DNA from: Crocodylus rhombifer
Lineage: Eukaryota > Chordata > Crocodylia > Crocodylidae
Assembly: GCA_038503035.1 (NCBI GenBank)
Contig: JAVSML010000041.1
Span: forward strand, 456,634 to 520,633
Reading direction: 5' to 3'
Length of the DNA stretch: 64,000 nt
Translations under genes and position numbers: made by a program
Notes under the pieces: generated by a model
What the model was told of the DNA's origin: nothing
Database searches by the model: none
The model's input: only the letters and a program-made list of their open reading frames with translations
In this document: one piece after another, positions 32,355 to 42,800 of the stretch
How the letters are laid out: each line of letters begins with the position of its first letter
Numbering within the stretch: the stretch's first letter is position 1

Positions 32355-32778
32355 ATTAGGTAAGTGATGGCTTTCTATAACATCATATTGGGAACATACT
32401 GCATATCCTGCAACAAGGGAACCTTTTGAGTTTCTTTAACACGATCCATCAACATAGAATACTAGATCTGGGTTTTGCAAGGGGTTGTCTTTTAGATCAG
32501 TGCAGGGCACTGATAGGTGAGCAGTAACAAAAATGCAATCATGGGGTTCACCACCTAAGGGGTAAGTAACAGGGAAGCCGGGTTTAAAACAGGGCATCTA
32601 GTTAGGGTGACATTTCCAGCAGAGAGAAGCAAGATTTCATACTTAGTTAATCTAGCATTTGAAAGGTGTTGGGTTTTTGTTTTTAGTAAAAGGGCTGCTA
32701 CAGCACGTGGGACAGCAACAGTAAGGGGAGAACCTAATACAAGGGTGGAGGAAAGTTCAACAGTGACGGCAGCTGCAG

Positions 32779-33135
32779 CTACAGCTCGGAGACATGGGGG
32801 AAATCCGGCTGCAACTGGATCAAGAGCAGAGCTATAATAAGCAATGGGATGGTGCTTGTCTCCATGTGTCTGAGTAAGTACTGCAAGTGCAAATCCATCT
32901 TTTTCATGACAAAAAGAATAAAAGGTTTAGTATAATCGGGAAGGCCTAAGGCAGGAGCTTGCAACAGAGCTTGTTTAATAAAGGTAAAAGCGGCTTCGAT
33001 CTCTGAAGTCCAGGGTAAAGGCTCAGGGGTATTAACAAGAGTCAGATTTTGCAACAGCTTGACTATAGAGGCATAGCCAAGTATCCACTGATGGCAGTAG
33101 CCAGCCATGCCTAGGAAGGTACGCATTTGGGACAC
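32779..33135 (-). pseudogene. Proviral pol, RT thumb and connection region
   Basis: MRTFLGMAGYCHQWI is the hallmark after the RT palm in gammaretroviruses, followed by EAAFTFIKQALLQAPALGLPDY of the connection. The last 40 residues look frameshifted (low-complexity Leu/Ile). No catalytic residue lies here. Confidence 0.85.
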
Positions 33136-33215
33136 AGTAGTTGGTCTAGGGATTTTAAGAATAGCTTCTATTCTGGAAGAGGAAAGCAGTCATTCTCCAG
33201 CAGAAATATCATGAC

Positions 33216-33458
33216 CTAAATAGTGGACACGAGGAAGACAAAGCTGCAGCTTTTCTTTAGATGCTTTATGCCTTTTAGAGCAAGAGAGGTGAGGAGAATT
33301 AAAGAATCAGTTTTATAGGCTTCAAGGGAGGTAGATGCCAAGAGTAAATCACCAACACATTGCACAAGCACAGAATTTTCTTTAAATATTATGTCATCTA
33401 GATCTTTCTTTAGAATTTGAGAAAAAAGAGAAGGGGATTCAGTATAGCCCTGGGGCAA
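33216..33458 (-). pseudogene. Proviral pol, RT palm with mutated active site
   Basis: PQGYTESPSLFSQ (motif B) is followed by QCVGDLLLAS. The YVDD box of relatives is CVGD here (33348-33359), so the tyrosine and the first of the two catalytic aspartates are both lost. The frame is separated from the N-terminal RT segment by a break near 33460-33475. Confidence 0.88.
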
Positions 33459-33470
33459 TCGCGTCCAGGT

Positions 33471-33818
33471 CTACTGAAGTCCTTGATAGGTAAATGCAAA
33501 AAGAAACTGGCTATCAGGGTGTATAGGAATAAAGAAAAATGCAGAACACAAGTCAACAACAGTAAAATAACAAGCTTTAAGATAAATACAGGCTAAGATA
33601 GCTGGATTTGGTACAACAGGAAAAATAGGTAAAACTGCAGAATTTACCGCACGGAGGTCTTGTACAAAGCGATAGGTATTCTTTCCAGGTTTTTTTACAG
33701 GAAGAATAGGCGTATTACAAGGGCTCTTAGTCAGGACAATGATACCTTGCTTTAAAAGGCCAGTTATAACAGGCCATATTGCTTCTTCAACTTCTGGACG
33801 TAAAAGGGTATTGAGCAA
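33471..33818 (-). pseudogene. Proviral pol, RT fingers and first palm motif
   Basis: Contains ILPVKKPGKNTYRFVQDLRAVN (fingers; nucleotide-binding Arg and Lys region) and YFTVVDLCSAFFFIP, with the motif A aspartate intact. The end, FAFTYQGLQ, corresponds to FAFTWQ in relatives. A frame break follows. Confidence 0.88.
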
Positions 33819-34330
33819 CTTTGGGTAAAGGCTTAGCTGCGTTTAATCTAATTTTTACAGGCTGGGCAGTATGGACTTGTCCTACTTCATTAGCATGCTG
33901 GGCCCAGAGAAACGGAGGGACAACTTTTATGATTGCTTCTTGCAACACAGAAAGTTTAGGGAACTCTGCCTCAGAAGGTGAACTAGCTAAAGCAGCAAGT
34001 ACTGCTATCTCATTATCACAGGGGACATCTAAATAAACACCATTAGGAGAGCAATAGATAGTACAGCCGAGTTTACAAAGCAAATCTCTGCCTAATAAAT
34101 TAACAGGAGAACAAGGACTAAGGAGAAAGCCATGTTGATCAGCAACAGGACCAAGATAAACATGTAATGGTTGGGAAACAGGATGAGGAACTATTTGATT
34201 TGAAATTCCCACAGCATTTACAACAGCAGAGGAGAGGGGAGTCATGGAAAATTCTTCAGCTCAAAGAGTAGAGCAGCTTTTGTAGAGATGCCATTTATCA
34301 CGCAGGAAACAAAGGGATCATCTTGATTAA
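33787..34330 (-). pseudogene. Proviral protease, active-site motif not visible
   Basis: An aspartic protease would process Gag-Pol. From 34245 downward, the open frame has LLGRDLLCKLG, the protease C-terminal LLGRD box. Upstream, on the minus strand at about 34246-34330, text reading VINGISTKAALL leads to where DTGA should be, but the codons there do not give Asp-Thr-Gly. The active site therefore appears lost. Confidence 0.7.
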
Positions 34331-34439
34331 GTGGGAGAAGCAGGGCTGTGATGATGTTACTATTTCTCAGGCTGGCCTAACAGGAGGCTCCCTGATTCAG
34401 GACAGAGAAATGAGTGAGAGGAGGTGGTGATGGGTTAAA

Positions 34440-35040
34440 CGTCATCCCCAGCTGGCCAGGCTGGTGAGGACATTGAGCCTTCCAGTGTCTTGGTTGGCCA
34501 CAATAATGACAACTGTCATTATTTTGGGACTGAAATCCTCCTCATCCCATCCCACAACCACGTCCCCTGCCTCTGAACTGTCCTTGATGGAAACCTTGGC
34601 TTCTGCCCCTGCCTAAAGTCTGTAATGGTAATGACATTAGCTTAGTTTCCGTGGATTCCTTTTTCTTTTCCTGGCAGGTTGTACAATGATTTGCAATGGT
34701 GACTAGTTCTGCAAGTGGCTTAGTCTGCCAACCTACAGCAGTTGTGCACAACTGTTCCTGGACTTTAGAAAGAAGTCCATGGACAAAAGCGGAAGCAACT
34801 GCTTCTGAGGCAGTTTCAGCTGCATTTTCAATACCAGAATGTCTTTCAAATACTAGTTAATACTAGTTTCAAGCGGTCCATGTAGTCTGCTGGGGATTCT
34901 CCCTTATTTTGTTTACAGTTATGTATTTTGGCCCAGTCAGTTTTCCTTGGGCAAATTTTAAGCACAGCCTCAAGGAGGTGTCTTTGGGCATCTTTTAAAT
35001 GATCTCCTATTCTGGGGTCTTGAGTAGGCCAAGTAGCCTG
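34440..35040 (-). pseudogene. Proviral gag, capsid end and nucleocapsid
   Basis: The left part of gag, cut off from the rest by the solo LTR. On the minus strand, KGESPADYMDRL resembles the major homology region; then come the region with CTTAVGW, an Arg/Gly-rich basic stretch, and a single CCHC zinc knuckle at 34470-34511 (C-x2-C-x4-H-x4-C, CHYCGQPRHWKAQC). One knuckle is typical of gammaretroviruses. A short duplication, actagtta, near 34850-34868 disturbs the frame. Confidence 0.82.
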
Positions 35041-35583
35041 TGTTACAAATTACACTCTTAAAGCCACATGCAGTTCGCTCTAGGCTGGGGCAATGATCAC
35101 ACCGAGCAAGTATCCAAAGTCAGATACAAAATCTTTATTCGCTGCAGCGAGGTGCCTCCGAGGAGGGACCCCACTAACCAGTTATAATACTATTTTATAC
35201 CCTGTTAGTACGTCAGCATTAGTTCGTGATTAGCTTGTGCTTGTAAGAATACCCAATTATCTACTAACTAAATTACTATTCTATTCAATCAAGTGACATT
35301 GTGTGTGTGAACACCAAAGTTTAACTCTTGTGACTGCATGTTTAATATATTCTTGCCAAGTAGTCTGCTTGAAAGAAAACAAACCTTGTACTGCTTTCAA
35401 GGTTCCTCTCTTGACGAGGCTCCTCTGTTGACCTGATTCAGCTACTTTCATATCTTATCAGTAACCCTTTACACAGCACTTCTCTTCTCACCCGTCTAGT
35501 ATGTGCTGTGCCCGCTTCTATCTATCGAGGTTAAAGGTAAAAGAAATGGCCTTACTTTTATACTGCAAATTCCACACACAACA
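35041..35583 (-). mobile_element. Solo LTR of a second ERV, inserted in gag
   Basis: 543 bp with TGTT...AACA ends, flanked by a 4-bp duplication CCTG (35037-35040 and 35584-35587); four bases is usual for class I ERVs. Minus-strand order fits an LTR: TATAAAA at about 35194-35200, then about 60 bases later AATAAAG at about 35130-35136. It does not match the host provirus LTRs, so it is another family. A solo LTR forms when the two LTRs of a provirus recombine. Confidence 0.85.
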
Positions 35584-36316
35584 CCTGTGCGATGAGGCAG
35601 TTGTGGACTTCAGAGGGCAGAATACTTCTCATTAATTGGTTCAAATTTGCCCATGTTGGATCATAACATTGGATTACAGTGTCTAATTCATCTCTAAATT
35701 TTTGGGGTTCCTCTCTGATGTTGGGAAATTGTTTAACAAGGTTTAGGAGATCTCCTGGGGCCCAGGGGACAGGGACTGTGATTATAGTTTCCCCATTTGG
35801 ACCTTGCCCTGGAAGTTGGCATAAAGGCATAAGCTGAGCCTTTTTAGATTTTAAAAAAGTGGCTGGACCATACTGGGTACCAGACCTTAAACAAGAGGAG
35901 GGGGTTGAGATTTCAGGAGACAGATGCCATGCCTCCAGTGGACGTGGGCATGCCCTGGGGGCAGGTGACAATTGTTGAGTGATAGTTTTCTGGTGAGGAG
36001 GGCTAGTCCTGCCGGAAGAGCCTATTTGGTTACTTTGGACTTCTTCATGTTCAGATTGTGTCTGAGGCTGATATGGGGGTGGCACATTAAGAAAATCAGT
36101 TATATCTTCTGCAGATTCATTCTCAGTTATTTGTGGATAAAGTTGTTTTGGTGCTGATGGTACTATTGAGGGGGGGGGGGGCCCTTTTGGTGCACTTTTC
36201 TGTTTTAAGTCTTTTACCTGAGACTTCAGTTTCTCTTGGGAGTCCTTAAGACTCCGAACTTGAGATTCTTGATGTCTTTTGAAAGCTTCTTCATACCAAT
36301 CAAAAATGTGTCCCAC
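35558..36316 (-). pseudogene. Proviral gag, p12-like region and capsid start
   Basis: The open frame (35588-36316 is proviral; the last codons run into the solo LTR) begins with a charged coiled-coil-like stretch (SLKDSQEKLKSQVKDLK). It contains NVPPPYQPQ, with the PPPY late-budding motif at 36071-36082, and a capsid start around VPVPWAPGDLLNLVKQFP. It is one frame off the matrix frame, so a frameshift lies near 36295-36316. A run of G on the plus strand at 36169-36181 is in frame here. Confidence 0.85.
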
Positions 36317-36546
36317 TGAGTCTGTGGTATGTTACTACCTCTTAACTCAAGGTCTCTGCCGAGATGAACAATTTTACTTAAATCAAATGTTCCCTCCAGG
36401 GGAAACTTCTGCCTAAAATCATCTCTGGTATACCAATTCCATTTGTCTAGAAACTTACAACTTTTATGGCCATAGTGTGTGTACATGTACAATGCTGGAG
36501 TCCCTTTTGGCAGAGCCAGTATGTCTTTAGACTCTCCGCTCCCCAT
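36226..36546 (-). pseudogene. Proviral gag, matrix domain
   Basis: Starts with ATG at 36544-36546. MGSGESK has Gly at position 2, the N-myristoylation signal that takes Gag to the membrane. Conserved Trp and aromatic residues (KWNWYTRDDF) fit a gammaretroviral matrix. The frame leaves the gag frame after about residue 75, so the last 30 residues shown are a frameshift product. Confidence 0.85.
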
Positions 36547-37383
36547 ATCTTTAAACTCAATTCACACGGATCTTTCATACAGGAATGGCTTATTCAGGGT
36601 GTCCGGTCAGGTTGTGAGATTTGCTAGCGGCACAGAGATGCTGTGGCTAATGTCCAAAGACAAGATTCCACTGCAATAACAGCGCACAATGTAGTTACTC
36701 ATGGTTAGACACAGCTCATTATGAGGGTGGGGAAAGGGTAAACCTGTCCACTGGGTCACGAGGCTCTAGTTGGACCCCCTTGCATTCAAAACTGCCCTTC
36801 TGGACAGCCTTGGGGCAGCTGAACCCAACCTTAGCCTCAGACCTGGTCAGTGGCTCATATTTCTCAATTCATACTCTCAATTCACACAGGGGAATTTCTG
36901 CGTTGGGGCTCGAGGTTCAAGAGCATTTCTTTAGTCTCAGCCTTGGTCAACACTTATCATGGAAAACACTCACACTCTAAGAGTTTCCAGCTTGCACCCT
37001 TGCTTTCGAAGAGCACGCAGAACAAGTCCAGAGTACTCAGGGCAGCTGCACAAGGTTTCCACTCCTGGCCTCAGAGAGACCTTCTAGTTCTTTACAGAAC
37101 TCAACTCAGTTCACATGGGGAAATATTTGCACTGACAACAGCAACACAGAGTCTTTAACCTTAACTCTTTCTACTCACAGTTACTACTTACACAGTGGGT
37201 CTGACAGTTCTGGCAGAAAAAGTTCGGATAGGGTGAGCCTCAAGCAGTGAATCAGGAAGACACAGAGACAGCCTCTCACTGAAAAGCCCCAGTAGAGATT
37301 TCAAAAGGTCTCTTACCTTGGTTTGATGCCAGGGCTTCAGTGAAGAGATGTCTGTGTCCCAAATGATCACTCTGGGCATCCCT
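36547..37383 (-). other. Proviral leader (5' untranslated region)
   Basis: About 840 bp lie between the primer site and the gag ATG. A packaging signal would be expected here but I cannot define it. Open frames on either strand have no domain. Confidence 0.6.
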
Positions 37384-37401
37384 ATCCGAGTCACAGCACC
37401 A
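37384..37401 (-). promoter_or_regulatory. Primer binding site, tRNA-His type
   Basis: The plus strand reads atccgagtcacagcacca, which is the 3' end of vertebrate tRNA-His (CCGAGTCACGGCACCA) with one change, G to A. It lies three bases from the LTR end at 37405. The provirus would therefore start minus-strand DNA synthesis with tRNA-His. Confidence 0.85.
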
Positions 37402-37404
37402 AAT

Positions 37405-37644
37405 TGTGGAAGAAATCAAACTTTGTGTTGTGGTTGAATCAGAACTGACAGAGCCAGCTTTTCTTTATTGAGGGCTATACTGTGATCACAGGGAGGATTT
37501 CATACAGCAAGGGGAATCACCCACTTGTCTGTTCAAAGGAATCCTCCCCCTCCCTCAGTTTCTAAGCATTTTTATACTTAAGACAGATAAAGAGAAAAAA
37601 AATATGACCTTGAAGAAACTAAAACAAACTTACTTAATTGGACT
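37405..37644 (-). repeat. 5' LTR of the provirus, U3-truncated
   Basis: About 240 bp match the 3' LTR with one or two small gaps and about 7% differences. The match stops at ttaattggac, and about 140 bp of U3 found in the other LTR are missing. Unrelated sequence follows, so the right end of the provirus and its target duplication are lost. Confidence 0.8.
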
Positions 37645-37765
37645 TTGAAAGCAGGGTTGGTAGAAAGAGGGCTTCTAGGATGATCAGAGGAATGGAGACC
37701 TTATTCAGGGCACTGAGGTCACCTCTTTGCAACTTTCCTTTTTTTGCACATATGCTTTTCCCTTT

Positions 37766-37852
37766 GGGTGTTGCAGTGTCTTCCTTTGGAGGCCTGAGAG
37801 TATAAGCCACACTCTGCAAGGTCCAGATACAATACAGCCAGGCAACACAAAA
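37766..37852 (-). repeat. 87-bp inverted repeat, left copy
   Basis: The reverse complement of 38901-38985, with shared text tttgtgttgcctggctgtat and gacactgcaacaccc. The copies are about 1 kb apart and face each other. The family is unknown. Confidence 0.7.
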
Positions 37853-38082
37853 GCAGCCCAACCTGGCATTTTAAAACTCTTGTGACTTGGGCCAGTGTCA
37901 CGATTTCTGCAGGGACTGCCCCCAGCCTCGGTGTGAGGGAAGTGGGCAACCCTGTAGGCCACAGCCTTTCAGAAGGTCAAGCAGAAGGGAAGGATTAGAG
38001 AATATGAAGCACAGACAGTATCAAGCAGAGGGAGACTTTGCAGAGTAGACACGGCAGACCTCAGGGCATTGCCACAGCCCTG

Positions 38083-39090
38083 GATGGATCTAAGATTTTG
38101 AAAAGAGGGTGCAGCTGGTGAGGTGCATCACCACATATAACACAACACATACTTTCCTCCAAATAAAAAGAAACTAGAAGCTTTACTAATATGCTGGGGG
38201 CCTCGGGCTGTGTTAGTCCGTTTAAGATTGCTGCAAAAATAAATATCATATTATCAGAATGTGCATTCATTTGTTGTATCATCTCGAATGTATTAAAAAG
38301 CACAAGAAACCAGGCAAAAATACTCAAAAGATATTGTTGCTTTAGTCCTGTCCTTATTAGAATTAAACGTACATCTCTTTCAGATTTGTAAAACAAAACC
38401 AGGCCTTCTTCAACATCTTAACAGTGCATCCAGTGCTTCACTGAAAGTTATTTCCACACCTGAGTTCATTTTTTTAGCCAGAGTTAAAAGCAGTCTGCAG
38501 GGCTGTGTAATAGGAGCTCGATTGCCACGAGCGGACAGCAGAATTGAAGAAAGACTTGCTTAATGAGTGAACTATTAAGACCATTGAAAAAGGAGGGGGG
38601 GATCATCAACACCTGTGGCACAAGGAGTTTTGAAAGGATAGGGTAGGTTATAATGCAGGGGCAGGCAAAGTCCAGCCTGCAGGCCAAACCAGGCCCATGG
38701 CAGACTCTATTTGCCAGCAGCCCCTGCCTGCATCCCTGAGGGCAGTTTCCATGGAGACCCCGGGAGCCATGACAGTGCAAGACCAGGGTTTCCATGGAGA
38801 CCAGCCCCAGCAGAGCTGGCAGGGTGCATGGCAGGGCAGGGAGCTCCTCCGAGACCAGGATGTTGCAGTGGTGACAGCATGGTCCGGAGCTGGGGCTACG
38901 TTTGTGTTGCCTGGCTGTATTGTATCTGGCCCTTGGGGCTGTGGCTTATATTGTCAGGTCTCCAAGGGAAGACACTGCAACACCCAGAGCGACTCCCTTG
39001 GGGCACCCTGACTAGAAACGCTGCCGTCCCTTCCAGGCCGTCGGCTTTAAACTCTGAGGGGAGCAGGAATCAAAGGGCGGGGGGCAACTG
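38083..39090 (+). repeat. Unclassified long repeat, copy b, reaching the CpG island
   Basis: Collinear with 21603-22175, with insertions: a hAT-like end (caggggcaggcaaa at about 38655) and GC-rich text with the inverted-repeat copy at 38901-38985. The last shared block, ggagcaggaatcaaag (39060-39075), lies about 330 bases from the ZMAT1-like start codon. Confidence 0.55.
38901..38985 (+). repeat. 87-bp inverted repeat, right copy
   Basis: The partner of 37766-37852. It lies within the material inserted in long repeat copy b. Confidence 0.7.
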
Positions 39091-39800
39091 GTCTCCCCCA
39101 CCCCCCACGGCTGCACCCATGTTGATGCAAACAGCTGGGGGTGCCCCCTGCACTGCACAAGTCCGCTGGGACGGGGAAACGGGCAGAAACGCGCGCAAAC
39201 GAGTCCGCAAATGCAGCTAACGGAAGCGGAGAGCCCCGCGCCCGCGACGTTGCCCCGGCAACGCCGGCCGGGCGCTGTCCCGGGAGGGGGCGGGGTCGGT
39301 GGGGCGGGGCTTCACCCCTCGCGCAGGCGCACTCTCGCCGGGCCGGGCCGGGCCGCACGAGCCGAGCGGGGCCGGCCGGGGGGCCGCCCCTCGGCTCCTC
39401 ATGGCGGCTGCGGCAGCCCCCGCGGGGCGGGAGGAGGGCGGGGGGGGGCCCGGCGGCCGGACTGCAGGTGAGTGCGGCCGGGCCTCTTCCGCCCCCCGCC
39501 GGGGCTGCTGGGCCTGGCACGAGGGGGAAGGGGTTAATAGGCGGGGGCCGGGGTGGGGGAGGGGCATCAGGGTGGGGAGAGGGCTAAGGGGCAGGCGGGG
39601 TGGGAGCTGCAGGAGGCCTTGGCTGCGCTTCCCAGGGTCTCGCCGTGCCCAGGCCCCTGTGCCGCCACGTCTGGGTGTGGCTGGGTCTCGGTGTGTCCCC
39701 GTCTCCGTGTGTCCAGGTCCCCCCAGGGCTGCGGGGGTTTCGGCGAGGGAGACTTTAAATCTCAGGGCAGCACCCGGCAAAGCTTCCTTGGAGCCCGTGA
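39050..39800 (+). promoter_or_regulatory. CpG-island promoter of the ZMAT1-like gene
   Basis: Dense CpG and GC, unlike all other DNA in the window. There is no TATA box. GC boxes (ggggcggggc) lie at about 39289-39310; an NRF1-like site, cgcgcaggcgca, at about 39319-39330; and a YY1-like site, catggcggc, covers the start codon at 39400-39408. This arrangement fits a broadly expressed gene with dispersed starts. The transcription start is not fixed by sequence. Confidence 0.85.
39401..39467 (+). CDS. ZMAT1: ZMAT1-like gene, exon 1
   Basis: Coding part: ATG at 39401, 22 codons plus one base, then donor CAG|GTGAGT. The peptide MAAAAAPAGREE... is Ala/Gly-rich with no domain. The phase (one base left) fits exon 2, which starts with two bases completing Asp. 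It is the first ATG in this frame in the island. The frame stays open upstream without another ATG. Linking this exon to exon 2 over 22 kb rests on phase, strand and promoter context, not on a transcript. Confidence 0.65.
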
Positions 39801-42800
39801 CCCATTTGTGCGCCTCCCATCGGCGCCCGGCTGTATCGCCCACCGTGGTGTTGGGCGAGCTCTTCGTCCCCTTTCCCCACCTTGCCCATCACACTGGGGG
39901 TGGAGGCGTCTTCCTGGGCAGGCTGGACTTTGCCGTGTGCTTCCACGAGACCTTTAAAATCTCACTCGCTGAAATCCTCGCAGCTGTCGGGAGCCTCCAT
40001 CGCTGCCTTAAGCGCTGCTTTGCTGTGCCGGTTCAGAGGCCTCCGGCGCTCTGCGGGCCCTTCTCGCAAATAGCCGTTGTCCTGCACGGAAAATGACGCG
40101 GAGCAGAAGTCTTGCCCCGCTGCAAAATAAAAGGTTTCTCCCCCTGCCCATGTTTCAAAGCAAATCGAATGTGAAAGCTAAAGAAGACACTTACATAAGG
40201 GGCAGCAGGTCACAAGGAGAGTGGTGGCTTGCGTGCGTTTTGCTTGTGGAAAGATGCTGTCCGGTTTTGGTGCGACTCTGCAAAGCAGGTAGGATACGCG
40301 CCTGTGCAGAGTGTTTGACACAGAGAGACCTCCATGCTGGGAGGGGAGAGATCCTGGGTGAGGGCAGTGCCATGAACTCCTTGGAAATTTTAAATGTCAG
40401 TGACTACTTGAACAACCCCTTGCACATCGGCCTCGGGAAAGAGAGGTTGTGGCTGAGGGAGCAGTGAGGACATTGCCACATTCTAGAAACTATGAAACAT
40501 CCTGCCCATTCGAAACAAACTCCTCTTTGATGAAACCAAACTAATCACACAAACTGTCAGACTCTGTCATTTTGCTAAAGCTGTTGTGGCAGCTCTGATA
40601 TATTTGCCATGTTATAAGGCTTCATTTAATCTTTTATTATAAAGCACTTGCTAGGCCATTAACTTTTTCGTCACTTGCCGTATTCAAAGTTGTCAAAATA
40701 AGCTGAGCTTGCACAACCAGCGATGCATCAAACTTGTTTCCTTAAGTCAACGAAAGCTTCAGAAGTATCTTAAGTGATCAGTAGGTCTGCACATTTCCAG
40801 TGTAAAATAGTTAAGTTCCACTCTAAAGTGGACAGAAAGTGACTGTGATTCCTTAAGCTAACAGAAGTCTTTAAAATGTGTATTCAGCTGACAGTAAACC
40901 TTGCCAGAGAGTCAGTCTTGCAAAAGCAAGATGAATGCTTACTCTCTCCAGAAGAATGTGTATAGGAAAAGTACAAATACAAAGTCTTGTTTCCTCAATG
41001 TTTTTCCCTTTTGGAGGAGGAACGCAGTGTTTCGATCATACCATTCCCCCAAACTTGGTAATGCTCAGGCTTCTGGGTAAAAACACTGATTGCATCTTGA
41101 ACATATTTCCTCGTTGACAAAAACAAAATAAAACAAAACCCTTCGGCATTAGCTATTTAAAGGGTCTTTGTTTTAGGACTACCCATCATCATTTTTCAGT
41201 GAAAGTGGTTGCATTCCAATTAGATAAAAATAAAGCCATCTAAGGAGCCTCAATTCAGTGGTTAAAAAAAACTATCATTTTTGAAAAATGATAAATTCTT
41301 CCACCCTCGCTATATCTCTGTTCCCAGGATGGCCCGCTGTAGCAGCCATGTGCGTGAAGTACGTAACTTGCTGCTCTTCCTTAGAGCAGAGCTGTTGATC
41401 TAGCAGCTTGTGGGTCACTTGTGGACCTCTGGGCTCCCTGTCGCAGCAATGCTCCCTTTGCTGCTCTGGCAGCTGCCGCTGCTGTTGGAGTCTCTTGGCT
41501 CCCCTCCCTTCTGTCCCAAAGGGACCCATGGACTTTGTGCGGTGCTTTGCAGGGCATTTACCTGGTAAAACATAGTGGGTGTGTGCTGCGCAGCACACAG
41601 GAGGGACCTGTATGGCACATGCCACCTGCAGTGTGGTGGGGAGCATGTGTACACAGCATGTAGCTCCCACTGCTTGCAGCTGGGGGGCTGTGCAGCCCTG
41701 TGTGGGAGCATAATCAGCCTGACAGAGACATGTTAAGTATCCTAAAGGAAAAAAGTAAACAGCCATGTCAAAGCAAAGTTAAGCAACTATGAATGCTTTT
41801 CATTTGTGCTAGCCTCCCTTTACCAGAGGAAATGCATGGCTTTTTAAGTGAGGGGGACGTTTTGGCTTTGGGAACCCTTTCCGGTAGTAACTCTATGGCC
41901 TCTTTTCTTGGCTTTCCTAGCCTGAAATTTTTTGGGAGGCTTCTTCAGATTTTAACTCCTATTCTGGTTACTGAAACCAAACATTGTGAGCTTCTAAAAA
42001 GCGTAAATGCTCCAGGATTGCAAACATGCGTCTTTTCTTCAGAGAAAAGGAATGATTTCTATCACTGTGTGGCTCTCTTAACTGTAATTCAGATTCCTTT
42101 CACTTCCTACCCACTCACCCTCAAATACATAATAGCCCTAGCATTCAAGCTCTTACCCATTTTTCCACAAGCTAGTTTCAAAGGTGTACTGGGTATAGAA
42201 CAAATCCTTTGGAGATGCTGTTACAGATGCCAGCAGATCCAGTCTCTTTGATCTTAACAAGCATTCTTTCATGCCAGAAGAGCCTACAGTAGAAAACTGT
42301 ATATGGTAGCCTGCAGAATGACTTTTAGCTGAATTGCATGTTTTGTTAACAGGAGCAGCCATATTTTTTTTTTTTTAATTGTTTTGTGCTCTTAAGAGCT
42401 AAGACATGCGAAGTTCAATGCTTCTGCCATCCTCAGAAAGCAGGATAACACTTTTGGCATGAAAAGTTAATATAGTCTACTACCCTACAATTTCCCTAAC
42501 TTGTTTATACTCTAGTTTGACCTGCTTGGGTCGGCCTTGGGTACAATTATATAATACAATGCTTAAAATTCATTCTTCCTTTAAGAAGTGAATTGCAGTA
42601 TGGGCTTACCAACCTGTATGTTTTTATATGTTATTCAGAAATAATTCGAAAATATTTGCCAAGTGAAAACTCTCCCTTATGGATGTTCTAGAAACCCGAT
42701 TGCTCAAACCTGGAGCAATATTTACAGTGAAAGTGGCTGGATACTGACACAACATAAATTTCATCTAGTTTTTAAAAAAATGGTGTTAATTTCCATTGGC

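Larger units (their letters stand above)
28018..37644 (-). mobile_element. Gammaretrovirus-like endogenous provirus, defective
   Basis: The minus-strand order is 5' LTR (37405-37644), tRNA-His-type primer site, leader, gag, protease, RT, RNase H, integrase, env, polypurine tract, 3' LTR (28018-28394). The single CCHC knuckle, PPPY late motif, integrase C-terminal style and CxxC env surface domain point to ERV class I. It carries a solo LTR in gag and CR1-C in env. Over the 240 aligned bases the two LTRs differ at roughly 16 sites, about 7% by eye. Many frames are broken and it cannot be infectious. Confidence 0.92.

Noticed and set aside
39217..39843. 208-codon minus-strand frame in the CpG island
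   Set aside because: Pro/Arg/Gly/Ala-rich product caused by base composition; no domain and no splice context.
39299..40096. 265-codon open frame through the CpG island
   Set aside because: It does not start with ATG, it only reads through exon 1 and the donor at 39468, and GC-rich DNA lacks stop codons.
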